Assembly: GCA_949126835.1 (NCBI GenBank)
Contig: OX421494.1
Location: forward strand, 3,727,201 to 3,791,200
Source: Anisus vortex
Lineage: Eukaryota > Mollusca > Gastropoda > Planorbidae
Length of the DNA: 64,000 nt
Direction: 5' to 3'
Shown: piece after piece, positions 48,001-61,800 of the stretch
How positions within the stretch are numbered: position 1 is the first letter of the stretch
How the letters are laid out: each line of letters starts with the position of its first letter
Notes under the pieces: generated by a model
Databases searched by the model: none
What the model was told of the DNA's origin: nothing
Seen by the model: the letters and a program-made list of their open reading frames with translations, nothing else
Made by a program: the position numbers and the translations under genes

Positions 48001-51000
48001 GTCAGTCTTCATTATATTGAAATTTTTGGGTCTAATAAATCACTTTTTCTTAAAAATGCATTATTTAGTCATCAGCAGAGTCCTTCAGCCTATAAGTATT
48101 TTCAATAGCTTTAAAACTTTGTCTTAAAAATTTGTTGCTACCTTTTCTAGCCAATGGCTTTTAAAAAATATTTTCCCATTAAGTTTGTGTCAATGATTAA
48201 TGTCTTTTTTAATGTAAACAAATGTCAAGTAAGCTACTTAAACAATATGCTTATTATTAATTAAAAAAATATACCCGGTCGTTACAGTTAAGCTTGGACA
48301 AATACAGCTGATTTTGAAATTAGTTAAGGCTAGTTACTCCCTAGGTGTTTTAAAATAATATATATTAAAATGATTATTCCCCTTTACCTGTTGTTTTGTT
48401 GTTGCTGAGTAAGTTCCTCTTGTCCAGAATCAGACTTATTTAGGTTACGGTATTACCACTGGGAAAAAATACTCGCATAGTTTTATTCAACGTAAACGCA
48501 TAAATGCTGCAATAATAGTGCATGATAATATTCTCATTAGAATATAAATTCTGTCAATTCTAAAATAGGATATGATTTTTATGAATTAAATTAGAGGCAT
48601 ACAAATAATATTAAGATTTTTTTTTGCAACTTGTAAAATCAAGTAGGCACAGAGCCTTGGGGGGAGGGGGGGATGTGTCTTTCAAGCTGCTTTGTGCAGC
48701 CTTGACCTTTAGCTGAGAGTAATAATAAGAATAATATTTGTTTAGCGCTGCCAACAAGAATAATGTGAGCTCAGAGCTCATTTAACAAACAACTAAGAAC
48801 ACGGGTATAATCTCTAGGCTAAGAATTATAAAACTAATTGATGATTTAAAACTTAACAAACATGGGACAAATAAAATAAATGAAATAATACAGTAGTGGT
48901 CGAAAGCATGTTATCTAAGGTAAATATTGAAATAATGAGTACAATCCGTCTAATAGCTGTCTTCTCAATTTTCTGTCTGGCAGGACATTGAACAATACAT
49001 TGGCAATGAGGCGAAGAAGGAACAGGAAGTTGTCAATGTCAGGCTGGAGAATATTAAATTGAAAAACAAACTCAAGAAGAAAGAACAGCAACTTAAGTCC
49101 AAGGTACAATAATGTAGTAAAAAAACTAAAAACCAAATTTGATAATGGGGCCGGTGAAGCAGCCTTCACCAGTTTCTTTGGCCACGGTATACTAGGGGAT
49201 TGTGTGGGCAGCACAATGCCCAGCCGCCTTTACTTTGCCCCAGCTAAAGTCAGGTTTCTATCAGAGCCTGGGTAGAGTCAGGGGCGCCCTCTAGTGGTGG
49301 TATAAATCCTAACATTCACCAGGATTTAAACCGAGAACCTTCGTTGAAATAGACGAACGCTTGGCCACCGTAGAGTGTAGGTCAGTGCATTGCCTGGTTT
49401 GCCATACTAGACAGGCAATAAGTCTGGTTAAATTTCCAGTTGTCTAATTGTTGTCTTCATGAAGACTTTGGCCATTCAATCCCAAGATAAATTAAACCCT
49501 TTTCTAAATAATAATGAAACATATACCAGTACTTGTGAATGGTTTGTCATTACTTGCTATCTGTAACCTTAGATTTAATTTTAAATGAAATTATATGTGA
49601 ATAGTTGAAACAATATAAAGTAAAAGTAAAGTTGGCATATCTCCATCAGACCAACATGATCTATTGGGCTAGTGAAGCAGCGTTCTGGGGTATTGTGTTG
49701 CCAGCGCAATGACCAGCTGCCTTTACTTTTCCTCAACTAATATCAGTTGCTCATCAGACTCAGGGTCACCTTCCAGATCCAGACGAAAACCCAAGCCTTC
49801 ACTAGGATTTGATCCCTGGACCTTTTATATCTCAGCTGAGCGAGCTACCACTAGACTGCTGTGCCCCATGATATAAATAAAAGAAGCCTTTAGAATTGTA
49901 TTAAATAATGAATCCCAATTCACTGTTATGTTTTGAAAATTATTCCTAGGAAGAGTTGGCAGACGGTCTACACTTGATTGATTTTGAGCAGCTCAAAATT
50001 GAGAACCAAACCTACAATGAGAAAATAGAGGAGAGAAATGAGGTTAGATTGTTTATGTTCATTAGCAACTGAAGCTTAAATCATTCTTTAGATTGTTTAT
50101 GTTCATTAGCAACTGAAGCTTAAATCATTCTTTAGATTGTTTGTGTTCATTAGCAACTGAAGCTTAAATCATTCTTTAGATTGTTTGTGTTCATTAGCAA
50201 CTGAAGCTTAAATCATTCTTTAGATTGTTTGTGTTCATTAGCAACTGAAGCTTAAATCATTCTTTAGATTGTTTATGTTCATTAGCAACTGAAGCTTAAA
50301 TCATTCTTTAGATTGTTTATGTTCATTAGCAACTGAAGCTTAAATCATTCTTTAGATTGTTTGTGTTCCTTAGCAACTGAAGCTTAAATCATTCTTTAGA
50401 TTGTTTATGTTCATTAGCAACTGAAGCTTAAATCATTCTTTAGATTGTTTATGTTCATTAGCAACTGAAGCTTAAATCATTCTTTAGATTGTTTGTGTTC
50501 CTTAGCAACTGAAGCTTAAATCATTCTTTAGATTGTTTATGTTCATTAGCAACTGAAGCTTAAATCATTCTTTAGATTGTTTATGTTCATTAGCAACTGA
50601 AGCTTAAATCATTCTTTAGATTGTTTATGTTCATTAGCAACTGAAGCTTAAATCATTCTTTAGATTGTTTATGTTCATTAGCAACTGAAGCTTAAATCAT
50701 TCTTTAGATTGTTTATGTTCATTAGCAACTGAAGCTTAAATCATTCTTTAGATTGTTTATGTTCATTAGCAACTGAAGCTTAAATCATTCTTTTATAGTC
50801 TACATTTTCTTAGAATATAAAATGACTGAGCTCACCACTTTCAGAGGGCATAAGGGATTGTATGTCCAAAACAATGCCTTCAAAATCCCCTAAATAGAGG
50901 CCGGCCAGTCCTGGGGTTAGTTCACTAGACTGTCAACAAATGACCGACCCCTGCCGCACCGATTCCTGTCGCACCGATTCCTGCCGCCCCTGCAGGAGTT

Positions 51001-54000
51001 TTGGGCCGAGGACGTAATAATCTTCTATCTAGAAGGACCGTCTGTAAAACTTATAAGAAATGTCTAAAATTGCTTTATAGTCCAATTTACTGAATGGGCC
51101 ATTTCATTGTTACATTGTAACTGCCGATAATTGGATACAATATTAATTGTTCCATTGTTTAGGGGGGAAGTGTGTACCAGTTCAGAATTAGCTTACTCCT
51201 AATGTCCCTCCCCCTCTCTCCCCGGGGCCTCCTTGCGATATCATGCTCCGCCACTATTTAACAGTCAAAGATTATTAGACTATTGCACATTCAATGGACT
51301 GTTTGTATGAATTTATGACTTGCATGTATTTCTCCTGCTCTATGGGACATAATTCATTGGCTTTAGAATTCAACTTCTTTTCATGTTCTGTATGAATCAT
51401 TTTATTCAGTTACGGCCCCTGTTTTGTGTTTTAAAACTTATTGCCCTGAAATTCAAATAAAGATAAAATTGGGTCTGCGCATAGAATCTAGTACAGGCGG
51501 CCCATGAATGCTTGGGACTATGAAATGAATACCCAACATGTTTCAGCTCTTGTGTTGGGCCGTTCTTTTCCCAGTTTACCACTTAGTTCTATAATTAGCG
51601 AGCTCTTCAATCTGGAGTGCTGCTTGCTACCGTCTGCACAACTTCACAGGGCCTCTTGTCACATCATTACACTTCCATTTTGATAAATTATTTAAGATTT
51701 TAACAAGAGCTTAAATGATAGCGAGAAATTTGGCCAGGCAAGATTTTTTTAAATAAAGGGTATATATCTAGCTGGCAACATTTAAGAAATTGTAAATGGT
51801 CTGAAGATGTTGAAAAGTTTGGCAGAGGACTATCCAGGCATATCCATCGTTGAAGTTAGCTTTATGGGAGTTGGGAGATAAAAAAAACAAGGCAGACTCA
51901 TTTCATATCAGCCTTGATCACAAGCCTAGCTCATTTTCATCAAAAGAAAGATCTGAAAAAATCATTTAATCTATTTATCTTCAAGTAAAAACAATCTATT
52001 TTCAAACATTATAATTGCACCAACATAATGAATAATGACCTATTTGCAAATTTTTTTAAAGAAATTGAATTTTCCAACATAGGCAAAAAAAGTAAACAGA
52101 TTGTCATTATGACATCTCTTTTGACGTCACAGAGTTATTTTTTTTTTCCACATAGCATCGACCACTGATTCTAGCTAAAACTCCAACCAGCCTTTGTGTA
52201 ATGTCATTAATCTACTGTAACACCTCTTTCCATTCTAATGCAACAGTCCTATAAGATTGACTTGTATAGGGGGCAAGGGTGTTAACTCTCAGCAGCAATA
52301 CGGCCCATTGAGTGCATGGAGGTAGATATCATACAACGAGTATTTGGATATTGAGAGGTGTTTTTTTTTTGTGTGAGTGTCTCCTATTATAATCTCTATA
52401 TTTTCCTTTAAATATACAAAATATTTATAGGCCTATGGACACACAGCTAGTTATAATTAGTCTATCGAAAACTTGATATAAATGAGTATATAGGTAACAG
52501 TCGTCAGGACTCTAAAGCACGCAAAAAAACAACAACAACAGATATATGCACACCCGCGCGCACTCTCCATACACGCTGACATCTGCAAATACATACACAC
52601 ACACACACAGCATAAAACAGACGATAAATACTGTACATACATTTTGCAAAACTCTTGACTATTTCTTGGAAATACTTTTTAAAACTATCTTCAGAATTTC
52701 TCTCCCTCCCTCTGTTTTTTTTTCTCTTCCTTCTTCTGTTTCGTTTTTTTATTATTTTTTTTTTGTTCAAATCTCGTGACCTTGTTTCCAGACATGACTT
52801 TGATGCTTCCAGACATTTTCAAAAAGTCAAAAGTATATAATGATCCTTAGGGTTTGTTTTTGTCCTCTCGTACTCCCATTTTCCTCTTATACTCCCATTG
52901 TCCTTTCATACTCACATTGTCCTCTCATACTCACATTGTCCTCTCATACTCCCATTGTCCTCTCTTCCTCCAATGTCCTCTCTTACTTTCATTGTCCCCT
53001 CCCTCTTACTCCTATTGTCCTCTCGTACTCCCATTGTCCTCTCGTACTCCAATCGCCCTCTCTCATTGACCTCTCGCACAAGGACACAAACAAAAGATTT
53101 TTAAAAATTCACACGTACGAAATGTTAGGTTTCTTTTATGTATGTTTTTATTTAAATATAAATTCGTTCTTATTTGTATGTGACTAGAAGTCGTTCGCTT
53201 TCTGTGGTGCGCCATTACATTAGGTTTTCCGGTAAGCCTATACCGCCTTTGTGTGAGTGAGGGTCTGAGCTATTGTTATTAGCCTACAGTAGTGGTAGGT
53301 CTATTGTTTGATAATAAAAGGGGCACCTTTTTAATGTTCTTCTGGTGCCAGGGGACAAAGAGTTGCATTGCTATACATATAATATATATATATATCATAT
53401 AATTTTATTTCTTACTTAATAAAAAAAATAAACTTCTTTGATACATTTCTTTTTAATGTGACATAAAGACAGTTCTTGGAATTCTGAATACTATTTGTGT
53501 AATAAGGAGAACCAAGTTCTAGAACAGGGGTCGGCAACCTACGGCACGCGAGCTAGTCTTGGCACGACGAACCATTTTCAACGGCACGCGCAAGACTCCG
53601 AAAAGGACAGTTAGAGTCTCTTCTACAAGAAAGAGTGGGTTGACTATTAGGGATGTTGGCAGTTGGCACGCTGAATGAATTAGAACTCCTACTTTGGCAC
53701 ACCATTATCAAAAGGTTGCCTACCCCTGTTCTATAATATGATCAAAAGGTTGTGACTCTTGTGTGAAATGGCTGCTACGAGCGAAGGGATACTGAGGGAG
53801 CTCCAGATATATGACATTACCTTTGCGGGCTATGCCTCATTTATTTCTACTTTTCATCCCTAAACTCTTTGTATATGTTAAGACATACGTAGCATTTTCC
53901 ACATGCATATAATCACGTGGTATGAAAAGACCAATCAAATGGTAACCTTAGTCTTGACCGGGTCGGCCATAGCTCGAGCAGAATAAGATGCACACACACA

Positions 54001-57000
54001 CGGGGGGGGGGGGGGGGGGGGTGTAGTTGTATTCTGAGAATAGACTTCGCTTTCAGTTTCGCGCCACTATCGTGAATAACTGGGTGAGAGACATCGAGTG
54101 TCAGAAGAGGGAGAAAAATGGAGTGAGAAAGAGGAGAAAGAGTGAGATAGAATGAAATAAGAGAGTAAGAGAGAGAAGGAGAGAGAGTAAAGAGAAAAAG
54201 GAGTGAGAAAGATAGGGAAAGAGAAAGAAAGAGAGAAAAAGAGAGAGAGAGAGAGTGTGTGAGAGAAGAGAGAGCAATATCGAGTTAGAGACAATAACGT
54301 TACAAGGGAAAATGGCGGCTGGGGCAGGGTCGAAATAGGCGCATATTTCAATGTTATTTTTCATTTATTAGTAGGCCTAAGCTAAAGTTAGGAAAGTGTC
54401 AGTTTGGGACCTATCCAAAGACAGAGTAAGAGAGAGAGAAAGAGCGAAAGAGTGAAGGCAAGACAGAGTAAGAGAGAGAGAGAGAGAAAGACGAGACGGA
54501 GAAGAAGAGATGAAGATAGGTGAATAGAATAAGAGGGAAAGAACGAGAGAGAGAGAGAGAGAAAGACGAGACGGAGAAGAAGAGATGAAGATAGGTGAAT
54601 AGAATAAGAGGGAAAGAACGAGAGAGAGAGAAGGCAAGACAAAGAAAGAAAGAGAGAGAAAGCGAGATAGAGAGTAAGAGAGTACGTGAAAAAAGACACC
54701 CTACGTTAAAGCGGCCAAGTTATGATACTACATCAAGTTAAAACTTAAAACACGATTTTCTTGTGTTTCCTTTTCAATTATTAAGCATGGGTATTTCAGT
54801 AATTCTTATGCAAAATTGTGAACCACCTCCATAGATCTAACCTTGTTGCATTTTTACCATCCCGCCCCTTTCCATAAAAAAAAGACATAAAACTATAATA
54901 TATTATACACACGTGATTACATTTTTTTTTTATTGCAGGGAAAAAAAAATGTTGAAAACTTGTAGAACAAGTCTTTAGTTTGTACTTAGTGTTATTTCTG
55001 AACATTACTAAAATTATCATATTAAAGCTAAATTTGTAATATAAGCTCACCCCCATTTCTACGTTATTTCTATGTTATAACTTATAACAAAGACTATAAT
55101 AAGATGGACCGCTTGCCTTTGATATTTCTGCTATTTGATATCTTGAAGCACTTAGTTTCGGAATTTCCGATCGCACTAAGTCCTCTTCCATTTCAGTAAT
55201 TTGCTGATTTTCTAAGTGGAAAATTAAGATCAAAATCGAAAGTTGTATACAGCGGAACCCTTTAATGCAATCGTAGGGACGTAGAAGTAATTTAAGACAG
55301 CCTTATTGGTTGCGCACGGAAAGAAAGAACATATAAGCTCTAAGAATAGAGCAAGCGGTCCATCTTATTATAGTCTTTGGTTATAACAAATGTCCTCTCC
55401 ATCTCCCTCCCATCTTCTTTAATGGCTCGATGGTAAAACATAAAAAGAAAGGAAAAGTTGCCATGGGAAGAAAGCATTTGTAATAAGAATTGTTTTCTTT
55501 GTAGACCGACTTCTTTTTTATATTGGTCATGCTCACCGCGGCAACCAATCAGAATTCGTGTCATCCGTTACTTCTTCGCAGCCTTCACGCGCCAAAAAAA
55601 AAATGTAAAAAAAATAAAAATAATGTTAAAAGCTGTTCTAGCTCCTCGACCTTTGGACTGACCTCTGTGTTTATGACAAAGGTGAAGGTCATTGTAAGGT
55701 GTCCACGTGTTTCACCTGTAAGTAAGTCAATTTATTCCCCCCCTCCCTCCATTTGTTTTGTTGTTCAACTGCCTCCAACCCCCCCCCCCCCCCCCACCGG
55801 ACCGTTTTCTATCTTTTAATGACTGTTTTTTGTATAAAGAACCTCCCTTTGAACCCAATGCGGATTTCTCGTTAAGGGAACCACTATTTCCAAGAAACTT
55901 GGGGTTTGACTTGCCTTAATACTAAACTTGGCAATATTACTTTTCTTTCAAACACGCACTCCCCCCCCCCCCACACACACACATACAAGCAAAGATCTGC
56001 AGAACGTCTTGTTTATTTGACCCCCCCCCCCCCCCCCCATGTTCTGGTGAATAAATTGTTTCTTCTTTAATGACAGTATCATTGGCCTGTTGTTCTATTG
56101 CAGTAGATGTCTGGTTTTTAGGCCACACACACACACACACATTCGCCCATAGGCCACACACATTCACACAGGCTAAACACACATAGGGGCCTATACGCAC
56201 ATAATAGGCTAAGGATGCATTCACACATACACACACATAGGCTAAACACACATACACATATATTTTACACACACATACGCACATACGCAGAGATCTTTCT
56301 AGAGAGTCTTGTCACATTCACATATACGCACACACATAATACTCATAGAATACACACATACGCACACACTTGCACACGCATACTCGTAATTGTATGCACA
56401 AGGAGTTTCTTAAATGTATTTGTTCTGTAGCTTACCCTTCTCTACGCACACGCCCAAACTAGTTTCTTTTTTTAAGATATCTTATACAGTTCTCAAAATC
56501 TTCGAAGAAGACGAGACTTTTAACATTTTACAAATTAGACCTGCCAGAAGAACAGAACTAAGATATGTCATTTGGAATTCTCTCTTGTAATTGACCAAAA
56601 TTCTGGTCTTCGCCAAACAGAAGTCTAATGAACAAATCCCCCCCCCCCCCCGTCCCAAAATGGCAATAAACTTACAAGATATGCCCAAAATGAGCTATAA
56701 ATAGCATTAAGTGACATGTCCCCATCAGAAGTGAGTGGTTTTTTTTTTCATGTTATTTTACGCTTTGTCATTTAATTAATATTGACTAAATGTTAATATT
56801 CAAAATTTATTATAGTTTTTTTTTCTTAAGTTCACGGGTCCCCGATAGAAAATGCATATTCTAGTATAGGCTTGTTGTTCTATTCTAGTATAGATCTAGG
56901 TCTGTTGTTCTATTCTAGTATAAGTCTGATCCTCTATTCTAGTGTAGGCCTCTTGCTCTATTCTAGTAGCTCAGCCCTGGTCTTTTTTTTTATTTATACG

Positions 57001-58862
57001 TGTAATTAATGTTAAATCCATATGAAATAGAGAGCACTTTCGTTTTATGTTCTTAAAACATTCAATTTGAAGAAAAAAACAAAAAAAACAAGTATGACAA
57101 AAGCAAAACCAAAAAGAAATGGCTACCCACGTGACTTGCTCTACTTCCTGGAAATGAGTTCAGTTTCAGATTCACAAAATATTGTGCTGACCTTTTGTAA
57201 TTTCTTTGTGTGTGTGTTTTAAATGTTGTTTTTTATGGCCTAGCTTAGGCATTGGCGGTTATGGGGTTATCGGACTTGGACTTCGTTTTTATCGTATTAA
57301 AAAAAGGTAAAAAAAATTCCCGTCGGTCCAAATTGATCCGTAGGGCCGGTGGGGCAGCTTCTGTGGCCACGGCATACTAGGGAATTGTGTGGCCAGCGCA
57401 ATGTCCAGCCGTTTTTTTATTACTTTTTTCAAACTTAAGTCAAGTGCCCATCAGACCTGGGTAGACCCAAGGACACCCCCCCCTAGCCCCGGGAACAAAT
57501 CCTAGTCTTCGTTAGGATTCGAACCCAGGACCTTCAGTACGCCAGCCGTACGCGCTTTCCTTCCACCACCGTGCCCGCCTTGTTTTTGTATAGATTTATT
57601 CTTTTTTTTATTTGGTTTATTCCTACAACTCGATTATATGGATAAGTGAATAGTGTAGATAGTGTACTCTATGGTTCCTCGATTTGCGCATACAAATTTA
57701 TTACGAAGACGCTATCCATTTTTTATAGATCAGTAGTGATCTAGCCCAGGTATCGGCAACCTACGGCACGCGTGCCAGACTTGTCACGCAGAGCGGTATT
57801 CAATGGCAAGCGAAAGATCCTCTTAAGGCAATTTATTTCTCATCTACAAAAAATTGAGAGCTAAAACATGACAACATTTATGTTGTTGGCACGCTGAATG
57901 AATTAGAAAGCATATATCGGCCTACTATAATCAAAAGGTGCCGACCCCTGATATAGTGCCATCTATAGTTTTGACGCCGTTAAAAAGAATCCCCTTTTTT
58001 CCAGGAATATAATTTTACTTTAATATGCGAATGCTTGCATTCAATGCAATCAAACGATTTTATTTCTAATGTGTCTGTGTTCTTGTTCAGCCGCATTCAC
58101 TGTTATATTCAGCTACTATCAGCACTCTTGTGGCTAAATCACAATATAGCTGACCACTAAACATAGTTTATATTTCATCGGTGTAGAGTCGGATTCCACA
58201 GGTCCCGGGCTCAAAACCTGGAAATCGCCGAAGTTGCTTTTTTATTTTTTTACCCTTCCAGTAACGGGGGAGTTTACATAGTTATGTATTAACCCTTACA
58301 GTCCCGGGCGCGTATATAGCGGAACTGAAGGCAGCATAAATAGAAGTAGGTCGGTACGGGAAGGGTTAAGTACATCCTATGAGGCAAGCAATGTTCGGCA
58401 AGATACCGTGTACTCTGGTAGACCAGTCGTCTGCGGGAGTAGTGGGTAGTCGTGGCCATTTTAAATAATGCAACGTAAACAAAACATAACATAATAGAAA
58501 TGGTTATAAAAGCACCCAATTTTATTTTCGCCCACATACACAAACGATCACACATACCAACACACACAAACACACACACACATATACACATGCGACTCTG
58601 GGAAGAGTTAATAAAGCGAGTTGATACTAAGTAGTGAAGACTGTAATGGCTTCTTGGTTTGTTAAACCTAAACTTCTTTGTGTAGCTTGTTCTAATTTGT
58701 CAGACGCAACTATAATGAGAAATGGACAAAAAAGAAAGGCCTGTCTGTTGATACAGTTCCAGTGAATGTCAAAGTACACAATGCAGGAATAGAAATGTCT
58801 TTGAAATTTGGAATTTATTACGTCCTGATCATGGAAGTAGTCTTTGTTTGTGTATGTCAAAT

Positions 58863-58896
<34 letters not shown>

Positions 58897-61800
58897 TTGA
58901 GAGACAGAGAAAGAGAGAGAGCGCTAAAGAGAGAGAGAGAGAGCGAAAGTATGAGAGATAGAGAGAGAGCTAAAGAGAGAGAGAGAGAGAGAGAGTAACA
59001 GAGATAGAGAAAAAGATCTAAAATAAAAGAATAATAGAGAGAGAGAGAGAGCATGTCAGTCGATATTGAATTGAGTATAAATTATGCAATACTAAATACT
59101 ATGCACACGTTTATGGCAGTCATTGGGAAATGTCACTGAGTACTATCCGACTGTGTTAAGGGCTGACTCACATTTTTTTAAATTCGTTTTTCTCAGAATC
59201 CTATATGGATACAAAGTGACATGGTTCCTCCATAATACTGCTGGCAAAGAGAAAATTGAAACAAACAAAGCGTCGTCTGATTTCTCCGGAAATTCAGCTT
59301 AGTGCCGATTTCATTTTCTCTGATCTGGTCTATCTAGTCTCATTCCTTCATTGTACGACCACAGACTTTGACTTATGCAGTGGGTCGCAAATACATAACG
59401 CTTAATGCGTATAAGCCTCCCTGTCTATATATATGCCATAGCTAAACGTTTTGTGAGACAACACAATCTCCTGTATAAAAAAAAAATATCAACAGGAGTA
59501 TGTTCAAGGTTCTAGAATGCTATTTTTTTTTAGAACGTTTGAAAGTCCACTGATGTGTTATAAAGTCCTTTACTATCAACCAATATAGTAAGGAGTTTTT
59601 AGTATTAGTTTTTATCTCTCTGTTTGCCGCAGACTTAAGTCGTCCTGTTTATTAAAAAAATATGTTCGTCTCTCTGCTCCTGGCAGACATTTTGTTTGTC
59701 GCGTTGATCCCATCCGGTTGAACCAGCAAATTTGGGACACAACAAGCCGGTGTCCCCACCCCTACGGTCCCTACCCCTGGACAACATAAACTTATGTCTG
59801 CAGCTTGCATGGTGTTTAATTGCACGTCTATAGTAACTTTACTGAAAAACATTTCTCTCTTTGGTCTCTACGTGTTTGCGTTTTCTTTTTACAATGCTCA
59901 TAGTTTAGAGTACTTTGGAGTTCTATATCCTTTCAGACAGGTTTGAGAAGGGGGATTAAAGGGGGAGTTAATTGAGGGAAGAATAATTATCTGCCCTTAC
60001 ACGTTTTACCTGCTGACATTAATGTCATTCTTGTTGCTTTTTAACAAGAAAATTTCTTTTATTTAGAGAAATAAAAAGGCAATACTGGTTTTAAATTGAA
60101 ATTCTTGGAAACACATATATGTAAATAGCTTGTGTCACGTGCTGACGTGTTGTATGTTATGTGTTACATTTTGCTTATACTGTTCTTATGTCTCTAATTC
60201 TAGTCTAGGGTTCAGTTGAAATAAATCACACCCAAGCCACTTGATGAAGTATGTAAAAGAATTTTAATAATAGACGTTTTTTGCATACGCTTGAAGTAGA
60301 ATTTCTGTATCGATCTGGATTTGAGATTGAAAGGATAAGATAATTTCTGTATCGATCTGGATTTGAGATTGAAAGGATAAGATAATTGAAGAATTTACTC
60401 AATACTCTGGTATAGAATTTATACAATAAACGATAAAGTCTTTAGACTAAATTTTTCTGTCCTAAGAAACTAAAGACATTTCATATATTCTAGACAAGAC
60501 CATGATGACTTTTTTTTACACGGCAGTCGAGAGGACGGCTGGTCCTACTGTTAGTTCTGTTAACCGGACTGTTAATCGACACGTCGCGGGTTCTATCCCT
60601 GCCCCAAACTGATCCCTGCCGCCGACCGATCACTGGCGCCCTGCTGGAGATTTGGGCCCAGTGGACGTAATTAATTATTTTCTATCTAGAAGGAACGTGT
60701 GTAAAACTTATAAGATGTTGGTAGCATCAACATCTTCGCAATCACCTGCTGGTATGGTAATGCCACTACATTGAACAAACAGCGTAAAGACCTACTAATA
60801 ATTAAAGTCTCTACCAGCTCTCGGAGATCTATTCAATTCTAGTTGCCTATCAATGATTGATAAAATCATTCAGGACCATGCGCACCCACTACACGACAAC
60901 TACATTAGGTCTAGTCGAAGTGGTCGGCTTCTTTCAATAAGCGCAAGAACAGAGATATTTAGGAACTCTTTTGTACCACAGTCAGTGAGAACTGAAATGC
61001 TGAGTCGCCAGTCAGCCAGAAATACAATAGTTGACTCCTTATGATACTTTCTCTTGTATAATAAATAGTATGATAGTTTGCGTGCATGACTATTTTAGAA
61101 GGATATAGTTCTGTGCTTGAATACGAACAGTTCTTTTATAATGTTTAAAATATTATGCTGATAGACGGAACGTCTGTAATCAAGTTGAATTTCCATTTGT
61201 TTGGATCAATAAAGTTTTCTTATCTTAATTTAACTGATCTTATCTTCTAGGCTGAATATATAACCCACGATTATCTGGCCAAAGAGTTTAAACTTTTTCT
61301 TCTACTTTTTTTTTGCGACCCGACAACACGGGCTTCTGCTTGCCCCGGTACCGGGTCTTGACCCGACATTTGAGATACGTTGCCCCATGCCCATATGCTT
61401 ATCCCATGTTTCAGTCTCAGTCTTTTATTATGAATGATGTTAATTTGTTGTCTTTTCTAGACTAGTTCCGACAACCCATTCCCTGCCCGAATGCCACTTG
61501 AAAATGTGTTTCCTTTTATTTATTTTTATATATGTGCTTCTGTAAATCTGATGTATTGAGTCCATTTCTCAGGATTAGAGTCTATGTTTCTTCTAAAGAT
61601 ATGTTTCTGTGTTTCTGTAAATCTGATGTGTTGATTTCATTTTCCCCAACAGGAGCTGCTCAAACTTCGAAAGAAAATTACCAGCACTGTACAGGTACTC
61701 ACTCACCTGAAAGAGAAACTCCAGTTTGTTCAAGGTGCCAACGGTGAGCAGAACAGTGAGCTCCAGGAAGTGGAGGCCAGCCTGGCCAAGGTAACCCATT

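Noticed and set aside
52840..53187. 115-residue frame with repeated VLSYSHCPL units
   Set aside because: It is the 19 bp tandem repeat read in frame, with no start context or splice support.
54067..54699. Overlapping Ser/Leu-rich open frames on the minus strand
   Set aside because: They are translations of GA/CT microsatellite DNA and have no real protein character.
55523..56284. Open frames rich in Pro, Cys and Val
   Set aside because: They arise from poly-C and CA repeats.
57305..57592. tRNA gene (perfect B box GGTTCGAATCC)
   Set aside because: The cloverleaf halves do not pair, and the sequence continues into the repeated SINE body. It is a tRNA-derived SINE.
60853..61044. Small independent gene (63 residues)
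   Set aside because: It is the C-terminal remnant of a LINE reverse transcriptase attached to a family B 3' UTR.
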